The notes beneath the pieces are model-generated. The model saw only the letters and a program-made list of their open reading frames with translations. It did no database searches and had not been told where the DNA came from. Both the position numbers and the translations under genes were made by a program. From Dawidia cretensis (GTDB lineage: Bacteria > Bacteroidota > Bacteroidia > Cytophagales > Cyclobacteriaceae): DNA of 64,000 nt. The DNA lies in the NCBI RefSeq assembly GCF_018598175.1, contig NZ_JAHESE010000028.1:1-64000 (forward strand), read 5' to 3'. This document shows, piece after piece, positions 35,105 through 43,651 of the stretch; within the stretch, counting starts at the first letter, position 1; each line of letters starts with the position of its first letter.

Positions 35105-38098
35105 ATGATGTACAAAAAAATCAAATCATTTCGTTGGGGTACGTTGGCGCTCTGTTCTTTGCTCCTTCAGCTGCTGGCCGGGCAGGTGCAGGCGCAACTA
35201 ACCTGGCCCGCCGATCAACTGTTACCCTCGTTTCCTGCCCCGGCGCCGACACAGGATTTATTCTATCTGCAAAATAATCCGGCCGATGAGCGTTACCTGT
35301 TTTCGTCCTTAAAAGGTATTGTCAACCTGACGCAGCCCCGAATCTTTGTCTACGATGGCGATGCCTTTGCGGAAGGGCCGCATACCTGGCTGCAGTCTCT
35401 GGGACTGAACTGGGTGGAACACGCAGATCCCTGGGAATTGATTACGAAGTATCGCACCGAGATCTCCGGACTGATTGTCTACGATCCGGCACAAATCCAC
35501 ACTGTTAACCTGGCCACGATGTTGGCAAAGGATAGGAACGCGATCATCGCCTCCCCCGCGTTGTTGTCACGATTATCCTCGGCTCCCTATAATTTGCCGG
35601 TGTTGCAAGATCTGCGCGGCCAGTTTACCAGTAAGTTGGATGTGTATCAAACCCTACTGGACGACTATTGGCCCACCCTGGACCACCGCGTATTAATCGG
35701 ATTAAATCCCGAAGTGCATCAAGGCTCCCTGCGCGAATATGCTACGGCCCTGGGCGCTGCTGTCGTGTGGCTCGATCCGAACAACGCCGGGGAAAGTACG
35801 CTGCTGAATAGCTTCTTGTCTTCCATGGCGCCGGGTTCGTGCTATATGGGCTGGTGGCCGGAAGAAGGCCCGGGCATAGAGCGGGCATCTGTCTATGGCA
35901 TTTCCACCGTAGCGAGCGACTTCTGTGCAAACTTAACTGTGCACAGCGGCATGCCGCGCACCATACAGGTAAAACCCATCCCCCCGAAACCCAGGCTGCA
36001 AAATAAAATTTACGTGGCGTTTATTCTCAGTGACGGCGATAACCTGCAGTATGTGGAGCATCTCATGCGAAAGCTGTGGAACAATCCCGATCGGGGTGCC
36101 GTTCCCATAGGGTGGACGTTATCGCCGGCGATGGTGGATGCCATGCCCGGCGCCTTGAATTTCTACCATCAATCGGCGACGCCAAATGATAATCTTATTT
36201 CGGGACCTTCCGGGTGGGGATATACATATCCCAACGACTGGCCGGATCAAAATATGCTGAACCAGTTTGTCGCTAAAACGGAAGAATACAACCAACGTGC
36301 CGGGTTCCGGGTCATCACCGTGTGGAATGGTATTAATGGGGGCATTGATCAAAGCGTGGGCGAGACGTATGCCGATTTCGCACCGTCCTTGCTGGGCGTA
36401 ACCGCGCAGAATACCGGCGGTCCGCTCAGTATCTATAATGACAGTTTGCCGGGTAAGCCACTCTCGTGTAATTATTGCACCGGCGAGCAAGCCATGAAAG
36501 ATCACATTGCGTCCGCCTCTATTGGCTGGAGCGGGACAGAGCCCAGGTTCGTAATCATTCAGGCGCAACCCTGGACCGATGTAAAGCCCAGTAATTTTAA
36601 GAACGTTATGAATTCACTCAATTCAAACTACATCGTCGTTCGGCCCGATCATCTCTTTCAGCTTCTGCGCGAATCAAACGGTCTTACCGTTGATCCCCTG
36701 GGTGATGCCGTGGCGACCGTGTACACCGACTGCGACTATGCGGGAAGTGAAGCGGCGTTACCCGTGGGGAATTACACCGCCGCGCAACTACAGGAAAAAG
36801 GCATTCCGAACAATGCCATCTCCGCGTTGAAACTTTCTCCCCTGTACGAAGTGGAGTTGTTCGATGGCGATAATTTCACCGGCAACGCTATCATTCTGAA
36901 GTCCGATACCAGTTGTCTGATTCCAGCTGATTGGGATAACAAGATAACGTCATTAAAACTCAGAGGCCTGACCGGAAAAGGTGATGGTCTCGTGGGCAAC
37001 TATTTTAATGGAACGAATTTTGAAACGCCGATCGGCACCCGCGTCGATCCCACCATTAATTTTAACTGGGGCGATGCTTCGCCGATGACGGGTGTCAATA
37101 AAGATCAAAACTCCATTCGCTGGACCGGTTATATTCAACCGCACTTTACCGGCAACTATACATTCTATATAACGAGCGACAATGGCCGGCGACTTTGGAT
37201 CAACGACCAACTGGTGATTGATAAGTGGATCAATGACTGGGACGTTACGTACTCCGGAGAGATCGCACTTAATGCAGGTGAAAAATATAGTATCACGATC
37301 GAGTACTTTGAAGAGAACGGCGGCGCGAATATCAAATTCGAATGGTCCAGCGGGCTACAGCCGCGTGAGATTGTTCCAACGTCACAGCTTTTTTCAAGAC
37401 AGGCTGATATCGTGGCAGGCGACGGAACCGGCTTGACGGGGAATTATTTCAACGGCGTGAATTTTCAAACACCCGTCGGTACACGCGTTGATCCGATTGT
37501 CAGCTTCTATTGGGGCGAAGGTTCGCCCATGAACGGTGTTGCGAACGATTCATACTCTATTCGCTGGGAGGGTTTTATTCAACCCCACTTTACGGAAAAG
37601 TATACCTTCTACGTCACGAGCGACAATGGCCGTAGGGTATGGATCAATGATCAGCTCGTGATTGACAAGTGGATCGATGACTGGGGTGTAACCTACTCCG
37701 GAGAGATCGAGTTGGAGGCTGAAGAAAAATACACAATCAAGGTCGAGTATTTTGAAAGCGGGGGTGGGGCGGAATGCCATTTGGAGTGGTCGAGTCCCTC
37801 GCAAGCCCGCCAAATTGTCCCACAATCCCAACTTTTCCCCCTGGAGGAGGAGGTTATCACGGGCGTCGGTTCAGAGCATGGCGCTTCGCTTTTCGTATAT
37901 CCCAATCCGGCACACCACGTACTGCATATAAAGGGGATCGATCGCCCGGTCATGATATACGTGCACAACGCCGTGGGTCAAAAAGTAGTGACTTCTTATG
38001 CCAGATCGATTGACACCGAACGACTAAACGCCGGGGTCTATGTCATACGGTTCTTTTGGAAGGGGCGCTATCACGCGTTTAAATTTATCAGGCAATAA
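35105..38098 (+). CDS. T9SS-secreted GxGYxYP putative glycosidase with crystallin and two PA14 domains
   Basis: A 997-residue secreted protein with a signal peptide ending at GQVQAQ (about 31). The GxGYxYP region fills about 45-530, with FILSDGDNLQYVEHLMRKLW and the name-giving GWGYTYP (about 369-375). A beta/gamma-crystallin-like module (VATVYTDCDYAGSEAALPVG, about 535-620) follows. Two PA14 domains (about 626-760 and 771-905) share near-identical cores such as SDNGRR.WINDQLVIDKWI. The last 75 residues (FVYPNPAHHVLHIKGI on) are a T9SS sorting domain. GxGYxYP proteins are putative glycoside hydrolases with no proven substrate. It ends the operon. Confidence 0.88.
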   Translation: MMYKKIKSFRWGTLALCSLLLQLLAGQVQAQLTWPADQLLPSFPAPAPTQDLFYLQNNPADERYLFSSLKGIVNLTQPRIFVYDGDAFAEGPHTWLQSLGLNWVEHADPWELITKYRTEISGLIVYDPAQIHTVNLATMLAKDRNAIIASPALLSRLSSAPYNLPVLQDLRGQFTSKLDVYQTLLDDYWPTLDHRVLIGLNPEVHQGSLREYATALGAAVVWLDPNNAGESTLLNSFLSSMAPGSCYMGWWPEEGPGIERASVYGISTVASDFCANLTVHSGMPRTIQVKPIPPKPRLQNKIYVAFILSDGDNLQYVEHLMRKLWNNPDRGAVPIGWTLSPAMVDAMPGALNFYHQSATPNDNLISGPSGWGYTYPNDWPDQNMLNQFVAKTEEYNQRAGFRVITVWNGINGGIDQSVGETYADFAPSLLGVTAQNTGGPLSIYNDSLPGKPLSCNYCTGEQAMKDHIASASIGWSGTEPRFVIIQAQPWTDVKPSNFKNVMNSLNSNYIVVRPDHLFQLLRESNGLTVDPLGDAVATVYTDCDYAGSEAALPVGNYTAAQLQEKGIPNNAISALKLSPLYEVELFDGDNFTGNAIILKSDTSCLIPADWDNKITSLKLRGLTGKGDGLVGNYFNGTNFETPIGTRVDPTINFNWGDASPMTGVNKDQNSIRWTGYIQPHFTGNYTFYITSDNGRRLWINDQLVIDKWINDWDVTYSGEIALNAGEKYSITIEYFEENGGANIKFEWSSGLQPREIVPTSQLFSRQADIVAGDGTGLTGNYFNGVNFQTPVGTRVDPIVSFYWGEGSPMNGVANDSYSIRWEGFIQPHFTEKYTFYVTSDNGRRVWINDQLVIDKWIDDWGVTYSGEIELEAEEKYTIKVEYFESGGGAECHLEWSSPSQARQIVPQSQLFPLEEEVITGVGSEHGASLFVYPNPAHHVLHIKGIDRPVMIYVHNAVGQKVVTSYARSIDTERLNAGVYVIRFFWKGRYHAFKFIRQ

Positions 38099-38110
38099 AC
38101 CAACCCTATT

Positions 38111-38149
38111 CACCACACACTGGCCGGGAATGCTGGTCGGTGTGTGGTG
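38111..38149. terminator. Hairpin between convergent operon end and sigma gene
   Basis: CACCACACAC (38111-38120) pairs exactly with GTGTGTGGTG (38140-38149), extended inward by TGGCC/GGTCG with two wobbles, giving about 15 bp. T-runs are not adjacent on either strand. Its place between two convergent stops suggests a two-way terminator or a 3'-end stabiliser. Confidence 0.6.
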
Positions 38150-38167
38150 GGATAGCCGGAAAGTTTT

Positions 38168-38791
38168 TTAAGAAATGATGCGTACAGATTTACGCAAAGC
38201 ATCCACCGCTTTGCCGATAAGTTTGTAGGTAGACGTCAGGCTGATGTCGAGCACTTCCGCCAGTTGCTCATAGCTCATTTTTTCGTAGAACTTCAGGTAG
38301 ATCGCTTCACGCTGGCGATCGCTGAGCTTAGCAATACCGCGGGTTAGCTGTTCCTGTTGCGCAATAGAGGTCTGCTGCTGAATGAGGGTGGATTCCATCG
38401 AAAATTCTACTTCGCGGAAATAGTCTTCTTGTAAAACGTGGTCGCCCAGTTTACGTTGATCCACCGCAATTCTTCGGGTAATTCTTCGCCGCAGTGATTT
38501 GAGCAGGTAGAATTTGATGTTGTCCGTGGCGCTCAGCACCGCATGCTTTTGCCAGAGTTCAACAAATAGATCCTGTATGGCATCTTCTACAACACCTTGA
38601 TCCTTCGTGATTTTTCCGCCGTAGGCATACAGCAGCTTTACATATTTTTCGAAGATGTAATCCAGCGCCTTCCGATTTCCATCGCGCAACGCATTCCACA
38701 CAACTTGCTCCCCTTCGCTTATAGTAGTGCCCTGCTTAAATAAGAAGCTTTCAGGAGGCACTCCTTCTTCTTTGAGAGGTAGAAAATTCAT
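38168..38791 (-). CDS. ECF sigma factor, probable partner of the FecR at 27706
   Basis: A 207-residue sigma-70 family protein. Region 2: KALDYIFEKYVKLLYAYGGK and DQGVVEDAIQDLFVELWQKH (about 41-83). Region 4: LSDRQREAIYLKFYEKMSYE and QLAEVLDISLTSTYKLIGKA (about 155-194). In Bacteroidota this type of sigma gene normally sits directly before fecR-susC-susD; here it is placed after the operon, convergent to it. It is the only ECF sigma gene near that FecR, so pairing is likely but inferred. Confidence 0.9.
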   Translation of the reverse strand: MNFLPLKEEGVPPESFLFKQGTTISEGEQVVWNALRDGNRKALDYIFEKYVKLLYAYGGKITKDQGVVEDAIQDLFVELWQKHAVLSATDNIKFYLLKSLRRRITRRIAVDQRKLGDHVLQEDYFREVEFSMESTLIQQQTSIAQQEQLTRGIAKLSDRQREAIYLKFYEKMSYEQLAEVLDISLTSTYKLIGKAVDALRKSVRIIS

Positions 38792-39079
38792 GGGTTTAGG
38801 GCCGTAATAGTGTTATGCAAACGATTACTAATTAAGCGATTTTAATCGACAAATTTGTCAGGATCGCCGTCTTTATTCACGCCTCGCGACCCTGTCGAAC
38901 GATCGTTGTGCCGGCGAATGGGAGTCTTACAAATAAGGTATCCACGTCAGCTCCTCGCTACGAACCGCCTCGTTTCGAGCGGCCTTTGTTGTGGTGAGGC
39001 TGCGAATCGTTCTCCTGAATAAAAAAAATGTTAAATTGTTTCAGTGATATCATTTGCTCAGCGAAACTATACTGGCTGT

Positions 39080-39961
39080 ATGAAAAGAAAATCAATCATC
39101 ATGCTCGTAGCAATGGTTGCCTATATGGGTAGCCGATGTAATTCGAATCAAAAGGAGGGCAATATGCAAACAGTAACTTCAAAAGACGGGACAAAAATCG
39201 CTTATGAAAAATTGGGAAAGGGCCCTGCGGTTATTTTAGTGGTTGGCGCGTTGGCCTCCCGGTCCGACCATGACAAGCTCGCCCAACGCTTGTCGCCTGA
39301 TTTTACAGTATACAATTATGACCGGCGGGGTCGTGGCGATAGCGGCGACACCAAACCATACGCCGTTCAGCGGGAGATCGAAGACATCGATGCGCTCCTG
39401 GATGAGGCCGGTGGTTCAGCCTATATATATGGCATTTCCTCAGGTGCGTGCCTGGCGCTGGAAGCGACAGCCGCTCTTGGCGACAAAATAAAAAAGGCAG
39501 CAATCTACGAAGCGCCGTACGACGAAGCGGAAGGCGAGGCCGGAAAATGGAAAACGTACCGTGCTACGTTGGATTCACTCCTGGCGGCAGACCGCCGCGG
39601 CGAAGCCATAGAATATCATATGAAGTTCGTGGGTGTGCCCGAGGCAGCGGTAATAGGCATGAAAGCATCGCCTGGGTGGTCGAATATGAAAGCGCTGGCG
39701 CCGACAATTGCTTACGACGTAGCAGTTGTGGGTGAAGATCGATCAATACCTGCCGGGCGCGTAGGCACAATAAAGGCAACCATACTGGTGATGGACGGCG
39801 GAGCCAGTGCAGAGTCCATGCCGTTTATGCGCGCCACAGCAGACAAGCTCGCCAAAACGGCCCCGCATGCGCAACGTCGTACCATTGAAGGTGAGGACCA
39901 TAGTGTCGACGAAAAAGTGCTTGCGCCAATACTCAAGGCGTTCTACAGTGAAGAGAAGTAG
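39080..39961 (+). CDS. Alpha/beta hydrolase, probable lipoprotein or exported
   Basis: A 293-residue alpha/beta-hydrolase. ATG at 39080 gives MKRKSIIMLVAMVAYMGSRC, a signal-like helix ending in a Cys that could be lipidated, though Arg before the Cys is unusual for a lipobox; a cytoplasmic start at 39164 (MQTVTSKDGT) is possible. Catalytic features are the nucleophile elbow YGISSGACLAL (Ser about 119), the strand YNYDRRGRGDSG with the oxyanion region, ILVMDGGAS for the acid loop and EGEDHSVDEKV for the His. The substrate is unknown. Confidence 0.85.
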   Translation: MKRKSIIMLVAMVAYMGSRCNSNQKEGNMQTVTSKDGTKIAYEKLGKGPAVILVVGALASRSDHDKLAQRLSPDFTVYNYDRRGRGDSGDTKPYAVQREIEDIDALLDEAGGSAYIYGISSGACLALEATAALGDKIKKAAIYEAPYDEAEGEAGKWKTYRATLDSLLAADRRGEAIEYHMKFVGVPEAAVIGMKASPGWSNMKALAPTIAYDVAVVGEDRSIPAGRVGTIKATILVMDGGASAESMPFMRATADKLAKTAPHAQRRTIEGEDHSVDEKVLAPILKAFYSEEK

Positions 39962-40041
39962 TCGGCATCTCAAACAGACAGGTTAAAACGCTGGCGCGAG
40001 TCTTCCAAATGCCGAACACGTCCACGTACTATATACTTAAT

Positions 40042-41064
40042 TCAACGCCACCCCAATCCTGGTGCAACATGCTTCAAAATAGAGGATAGCAGGTGTACAT
40101 TGTAGTCAACGCCTAACGTATTGGGTATTGTCAACAGCAGGGTATCCGCTTCCTGGATGGCCTCGTCCTGCGCCAACTCGGTGATGAGCTGATCCGGTTC
40201 TCCCACATAGCTTCTTCCAAAAATGGCGCGTTTGTCATTTTCGATCATACCAATTTTATCGACTCTGCTCGTTCCCTGTCCAAAGAGATAGTGGTCTTGC
40301 TCTGTCATCAATGCAAAAATAGACCGGCTTACCGACACCCTGGGCTCACGCGGATGTCCCGCTTTTTTCCAGGCTTCTTTGTACAGCCTGATCTGCTCAG
40401 CTTGTTGTATGTGAAAGGGCTTACTGCTTTCGTCAAATTTCAAGGTAGAACTTTGCAGGTGCATTCCTTTTTCGGCTGCCCAAATAGCGGTAGCGTTAGA
40501 GGCCGCTCCCCACCAGATGCGTTCCCGCAATCCCGCGGCGTGGGGCTCCAACCGTAATAAGCCCGGTGGATTCGGAAACATAGGGGATGGGTTAGGCTGG
40601 GCAAATCCAACGCCGTTGAGTTTATCCAAAAATTGCAACGCTTTGTTGCGTCCCATGGCTGCGTCCGTTTCTCCTTCCGCGGGTTCATACCCAAAATAAC
40701 GCCAACCCTCGATTACCTGCTCCGGCGAACCTCTGCTGATGCCCAGTTGCAATCGCCCGCCCGAAATTAAATCAGCGGCTCCGGCATCTTCCACCATATA
40801 AAGGGGATTTTCATACCGCATGTCAATCACACCTGTTCCAATTTCTATCTTCGTTGTTTTGGCGCCGATAGCAGCAAGCAACGGAAAAGGTGATGCTAAC
40901 TGGGCGGCAAAATGATGCACCCGAAAATACGCACCATCCAGCCCGATCTCCTCTGCCGCCATGGCCAGATCAATGGACTGCAGCAACGTATCGCTCGCGG
41001 TCTGAGTTTTATAGGATGGATGATCGGACCAATGCCCGAACGACAGAAAACCAATTTTCTTCAT
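40042..41064 (-). CDS. LLM-class flavin-dependent oxidoreductase
   Basis: A 340-residue bacterial-luciferase-like monooxygenase using reduced FMN or F420-type flavin. Typical segments are EIGLDGAYFRVHHFAAQLAS (about 37-56), TTKIEIGTGVIDMRYENPLY (about 70-89), DAGAADLISGGRLQLGISRG (about 92-111) and the C-terminal PDQLITELAQDEAIQEADTL. The reaction and substrate cannot be inferred. It is divergent from the OstA-like gene at 41190. Confidence 0.92.
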   Translation of the reverse strand: MKKIGFLSFGHWSDHPSYKTQTASDTLLQSIDLAMAAEEIGLDGAYFRVHHFAAQLASPFPLLAAIGAKTTKIEIGTGVIDMRYENPLYMVEDAGAADLISGGRLQLGISRGSPEQVIEGWRYFGYEPAEGETDAAMGRNKALQFLDKLNGVGFAQPNPSPMFPNPPGLLRLEPHAAGLRERIWWGAASNATAIWAAEKGMHLQSSTLKFDESSKPFHIQQAEQIRLYKEAWKKAGHPREPRVSVSRSIFALMTEQDHYLFGQGTSRVDKIGMIENDKRAIFGRSYVGEPDQLITELAQDEAIQEADTLLLTIPNTLGVDYNVHLLSSILKHVAPGLGWR

Positions 41065-41189
41065 ACGCCCCTTTCAATTATAATGTAGTCCTCACAAAGA
41101 TAGCGATTATATCATCGCAGCATGACACAACCTGGCCCGCAAATTGCTTCCCTGCGTTAAAATATGTTTTCATCGAATTGTCAAACTTT

Positions 41190-41540
41190 ATGAAACCCCT
41201 ATTACTGTCTATTATCCTGTTTGTAATGCTGGTGCCGGCCACCAGCTCGGCTCAAACCAAAATAAAGCTCCAACAAGCCGACCAGTATACCACCAAAAGC
41301 GTCAAGGGTACCGCTATAGATCGCTTCATGGGCAATGTCATCTTCACGCACGGCAATACTACCATTCATTGCGACTCCGCCTATTTCAATAAAAAAGCCA
41401 ACAGTTTGGAGGCTTTCGGAAACGTGCGTATGCAGATAGCCGACGATATATTGACCGGAAGACAATTGAAGTATGACGGCAACACCAGGCAAGCCGATCT
41501 CCAGCCGGTATCCGGTGAGCATCGAACGGAAGACAATTAA
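41190..41540 (+). CDS. Short OstA/LptA-like periplasmic protein
   Basis: A 116-residue exported protein; ATG at 41190 gives a signal peptide ending at ATSSAQ (about 22). VKGTAIDRFMGNVIFTHGNT and IHCDSAYFNKKANSLEAFGN (about 36-78), then VRMQIADDILTGRQLKYDGN, are the beta-jellyroll repeats of OstA/LptA proteins, which carry lipopolysaccharide across the periplasm. Bacteroidota OstA-like proteins are usually several hundred residues; this one has only one repeat set and stops cleanly. It is either a small stand-alone carrier or a fragment. Confidence 0.65.
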   Translation: MKPLLLSIILFVMLVPATSSAQTKIKLQQADQYTTKSVKGTAIDRFMGNVIFTHGNTTIHCDSAYFNKKANSLEAFGNVRMQIADDILTGRQLKYDGNTRQADLQPVSGEHRTEDN

Positions 41541-41669
41541 TGGACAGGTAGTTTTTAAGTAAGTTGCGCGACGCGACTTGTCATAATCTGCCACGATGAA
41601 TGTCACATTCACACCGCGTTGGCCAATCGTTGTTAGCGAGATTTGTAATACGACTTACGAGAACTTGCA

Positions 41670-42188
41670 ATGATTTTAATTACAAAGGCAACGGTACAAG
41701 ATTACAGTTCAATCGCCAGCATTGGTAAAATATCCGTAGTAGAATCTCACAGGGGTAGCTCTTCAGAAGAAGACATGCACGAGTTTCTGGAAAGGAATTA
41801 TAATGGCGAAGCGATTAAGGAAGAGCTTAATGATGTAAATAATATTTACTACATCATTCGCTATAACGATACCCCGGCTGGCTTTTCTAAAATTGTTTTA
41901 AATGCGAAACATCCGACGATTGCTGCGGACAATGTAGCAAAGTTGGATCGGATTTATTTGCTTAAAGAATTTTATGGTTTGAAATTAGGTCTTGAGCTTT
42001 TAAAGTTCAACATCCAGTTGGCAAGAGATGATAACCAATCGGGTATGTGGTTGTATACCTGGACTGGTAATACCAGAGCCATTGATTTTTATCTGAAAGC
42101 GGGATTTGTAATCATAGGAAATCACAAATACTATGTCACTAAAACGCACTATGACGAGAGTCATCAAATGTTTCTCAATTTTCGGTAA
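41670..42188 (+). CDS. GNAT-family N-acetyltransferase
   Basis: A 172-residue acetyl-CoA-dependent acetyltransferase. VAKLDRIYLLKEFYGLKLGL (about 90-109) is motif A, in which the usual RxxGxG/A phosphate loop is replaced by KEFYGLKLG, and MWLYTWTGNTRAIDFYLKAG (about 126-145) is motif B with the typical N..A..FY..GF. The gene is visibly AT-richer than its neighbours, which suggests recent acquisition. Its last codons are repeated 5,253 bp downstream next to ppk2. The acceptor is unknown. Confidence 0.9.
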   Translation: MILITKATVQDYSSIASIGKISVVESHRGSSSEEDMHEFLERNYNGEAIKEELNDVNNIYYIIRYNDTPAGFSKIVLNAKHPTIAADNVAKLDRIYLLKEFYGLKLGLELLKFNIQLARDDNQSGMWLYTWTGNTRAIDFYLKAGFVIIGNHKYYVTKTHYDESHQMFLNFR

Positions 42189-42200
42189 CTACTCGTGTCC
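42145..42200 (+). repeat. Direct repeat, left copy (GNAT 3' end plus ppk2-like tail)
   Basis: The first 50 bases (42145-42194) match 47398-47447 at 47 positions without gaps; six further bases match partly. The copy contains the GNAT stop and, on the minus strand, a Gly-His-Glu-stop resembling the Gly-Glu-Glu-stop of PPK2. It marks the left edge of the 42.2-47.4 kb block. Confidence 0.8.
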
Positions 42201-42213
42201 CAAATAAACAAAA

Positions 42214-42241
42214 GAGCCGCGGCACAAATGTACCGCGGCTC
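42214..42241. terminator. Hairpin terminator between GNAT and secreted-protein genes
   Basis: GAGCCGCGG (42214-42222) and CCGCGGCTC (42233-42241) pair perfectly around ten bases, with A-rich sequence on the left and ATTA on the right. It lies between convergent gene ends and can serve both strands. It is just inside the repeat-bounded block. Confidence 0.7.
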
Positions 42242-42281
42242 ATTACCTGTATAGCTGTTGTTTAACCGATCAGGAAAACAT

Positions 42282-43640
42282 CTATCGCTGGAGGATTATA
42301 CGCGTGGTCTTTTGAAAGGCCGAAGCTCCTGTCACCTTTAGATAATACGTATCGGCAGGCAAAGCAGAGAGGTCCAGCGTTACGTGGCTATCGCCCGAAG
42401 GAATGTCGGCCGTGTGTACCGCGTTCGAGAACTTGTCCAGCACCACTACTTTGCCGCTAAATACCGCGCTGCCCAACTCGAGGTGGATAATCCCGCGCGA
42501 AGGGTTGGGATAAACGCCGATCGCACCGCCTTGCGCTGCACGGACGTCATTCAAAGACTCTTCTGTGCTGGCAGGCAGCGTCACATCGTTGGATACAGAG
42601 GCCATTCTCCCGGATGTACTACCGCAGAACGCACTGATACCAAGCGTAATGTTTGGCTTGAGGACCGTATTGGGCAATACCCTTATCTGCCCGTCCGATC
42701 TGAAATCTACCTGAATACCCGCAGCCGGCGTCTGATTACCCTGTATCGTCATGGTACCAAAGCTATTGGTCACGGTATTTTGAGAATAAGACTTCGTTCC
42801 AATGGTTGGCGATTGCAGCGCATCCACGTAGTCAACCTTTATAACATTGCTATAGGATACGTCTATCTCGACAGGTACAGAGCGTGTGGAACTCTCCACC
42901 TGCCGGCGATACCAGGTAGTCTGTGATATCGTGCCGGGGTTGAACTGTGCGTTGTGTGCCAGGTCGAAACCTTCTCTTATAACCGACATATCGGTGAAGT
43001 CGGCGCCATTCGTGCTCTTTTGCCATTGGATTTTAAGATCGCCATCGCCTCCATAAAGTCGGCCTGCGGTTAATAGACCAACTTCCTGGTCTTTACCAAC
43101 GCATTTTGAGCAACAGATAGAATTCCCGCTGATTTCCTGATATTGCACCACCATGTCGTAAGGATCGAGGTTGCCAGGTACTATCCATTCGTCGTATATA
43201 GCAGAATAGAATAAAAGGACAAGCTCATCGCCCGTTCTGATGTACGCTTCGTTTGCGGCATTACCCCCCGATCCAACCAACGTAGTGGCATACGTTTTTT
43301 CCGAAAACGCATCACCACCGAAGTCGGAAGTTGTTACGCTAAAGGTCTGAATCGTTACAGGGTTAATTCCAGCCAGCCGCGCTAATTTGAATTGAAGATT
43401 CACGGGGGGAAACTCACCGTTACTGGTCTTATAGCGCTGCATTTCCAGTGTGAACTCAATCGTTCTGCCGCTTCCAGCCTCAAACTCAAGTCTCCCGTTG
43501 TCCAGATATATATTGCTAATATTCCAATCCAGGAAGTCCTGGGCCTGACCTGCCTGCGTGCCCAACATCAGCGCGACGGCGACACACCATGCTGCAAGCC
43601 CTGACGGAAACCTGACAGCTTTTACTAATTTCTTTTTCAT
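42282..43640 (-). CDS. T9SS-secreted protein with Cys-rich GNxICC domain
   Basis: A 452-residue secreted protein: signal peptide (WCVAVALMLGTQAGQAQ, about 18-34), a beta-sandwich (about 35-165), the segment GNSICCSKCVGKDQEVGLLT (about 173-192) opening an Ig-like module, a second module with TMTIQGNQTPAAGIQVDFRS (about 290-310), and a T9SS sorting domain from VYPNPSRGIIHLELG (about 377) to the end. The gene at 43652 encodes a protein with the same module pair. Probably cell-surface or released; no catalytic motif is seen. Distance to the upstream gene is 11 bp, so they form an operon. Confidence 0.75.
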   Translation of the reverse strand: MKKKLVKAVRFPSGLAAWCVAVALMLGTQAGQAQDFLDWNISNIYLDNGRLEFEAGSGRTIEFTLEMQRYKTSNGEFPPVNLQFKLARLAGINPVTIQTFSVTTSDFGGDAFSEKTYATTLVGSGGNAANEAYIRTGDELVLLFYSAIYDEWIVPGNLDPYDMVVQYQEISGNSICCSKCVGKDQEVGLLTAGRLYGGDGDLKIQWQKSTNGADFTDMSVIREGFDLAHNAQFNPGTISQTTWYRRQVESSTRSVPVEIDVSYSNVIKVDYVDALQSPTIGTKSYSQNTVTNSFGTMTIQGNQTPAAGIQVDFRSDGQIRVLPNTVLKPNITLGISAFCGSTSGRMASVSNDVTLPASTEESLNDVRAAQGGAIGVYPNPSRGIIHLELGSAVFSGKVVVLDKFSNAVHTADIPSGDSHVTLDLSALPADTYYLKVTGASAFQKTTRIILQR

Positions 43641-43651
43641 AGATTTTTTTA

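Noticed and set aside
38792-39079. AACGATCGTT palindrome and possible regulatory RNA
   Set aside because: One 10-bp palindrome in 290 bp without other support is weak, and no promoter or fold could be placed with it.
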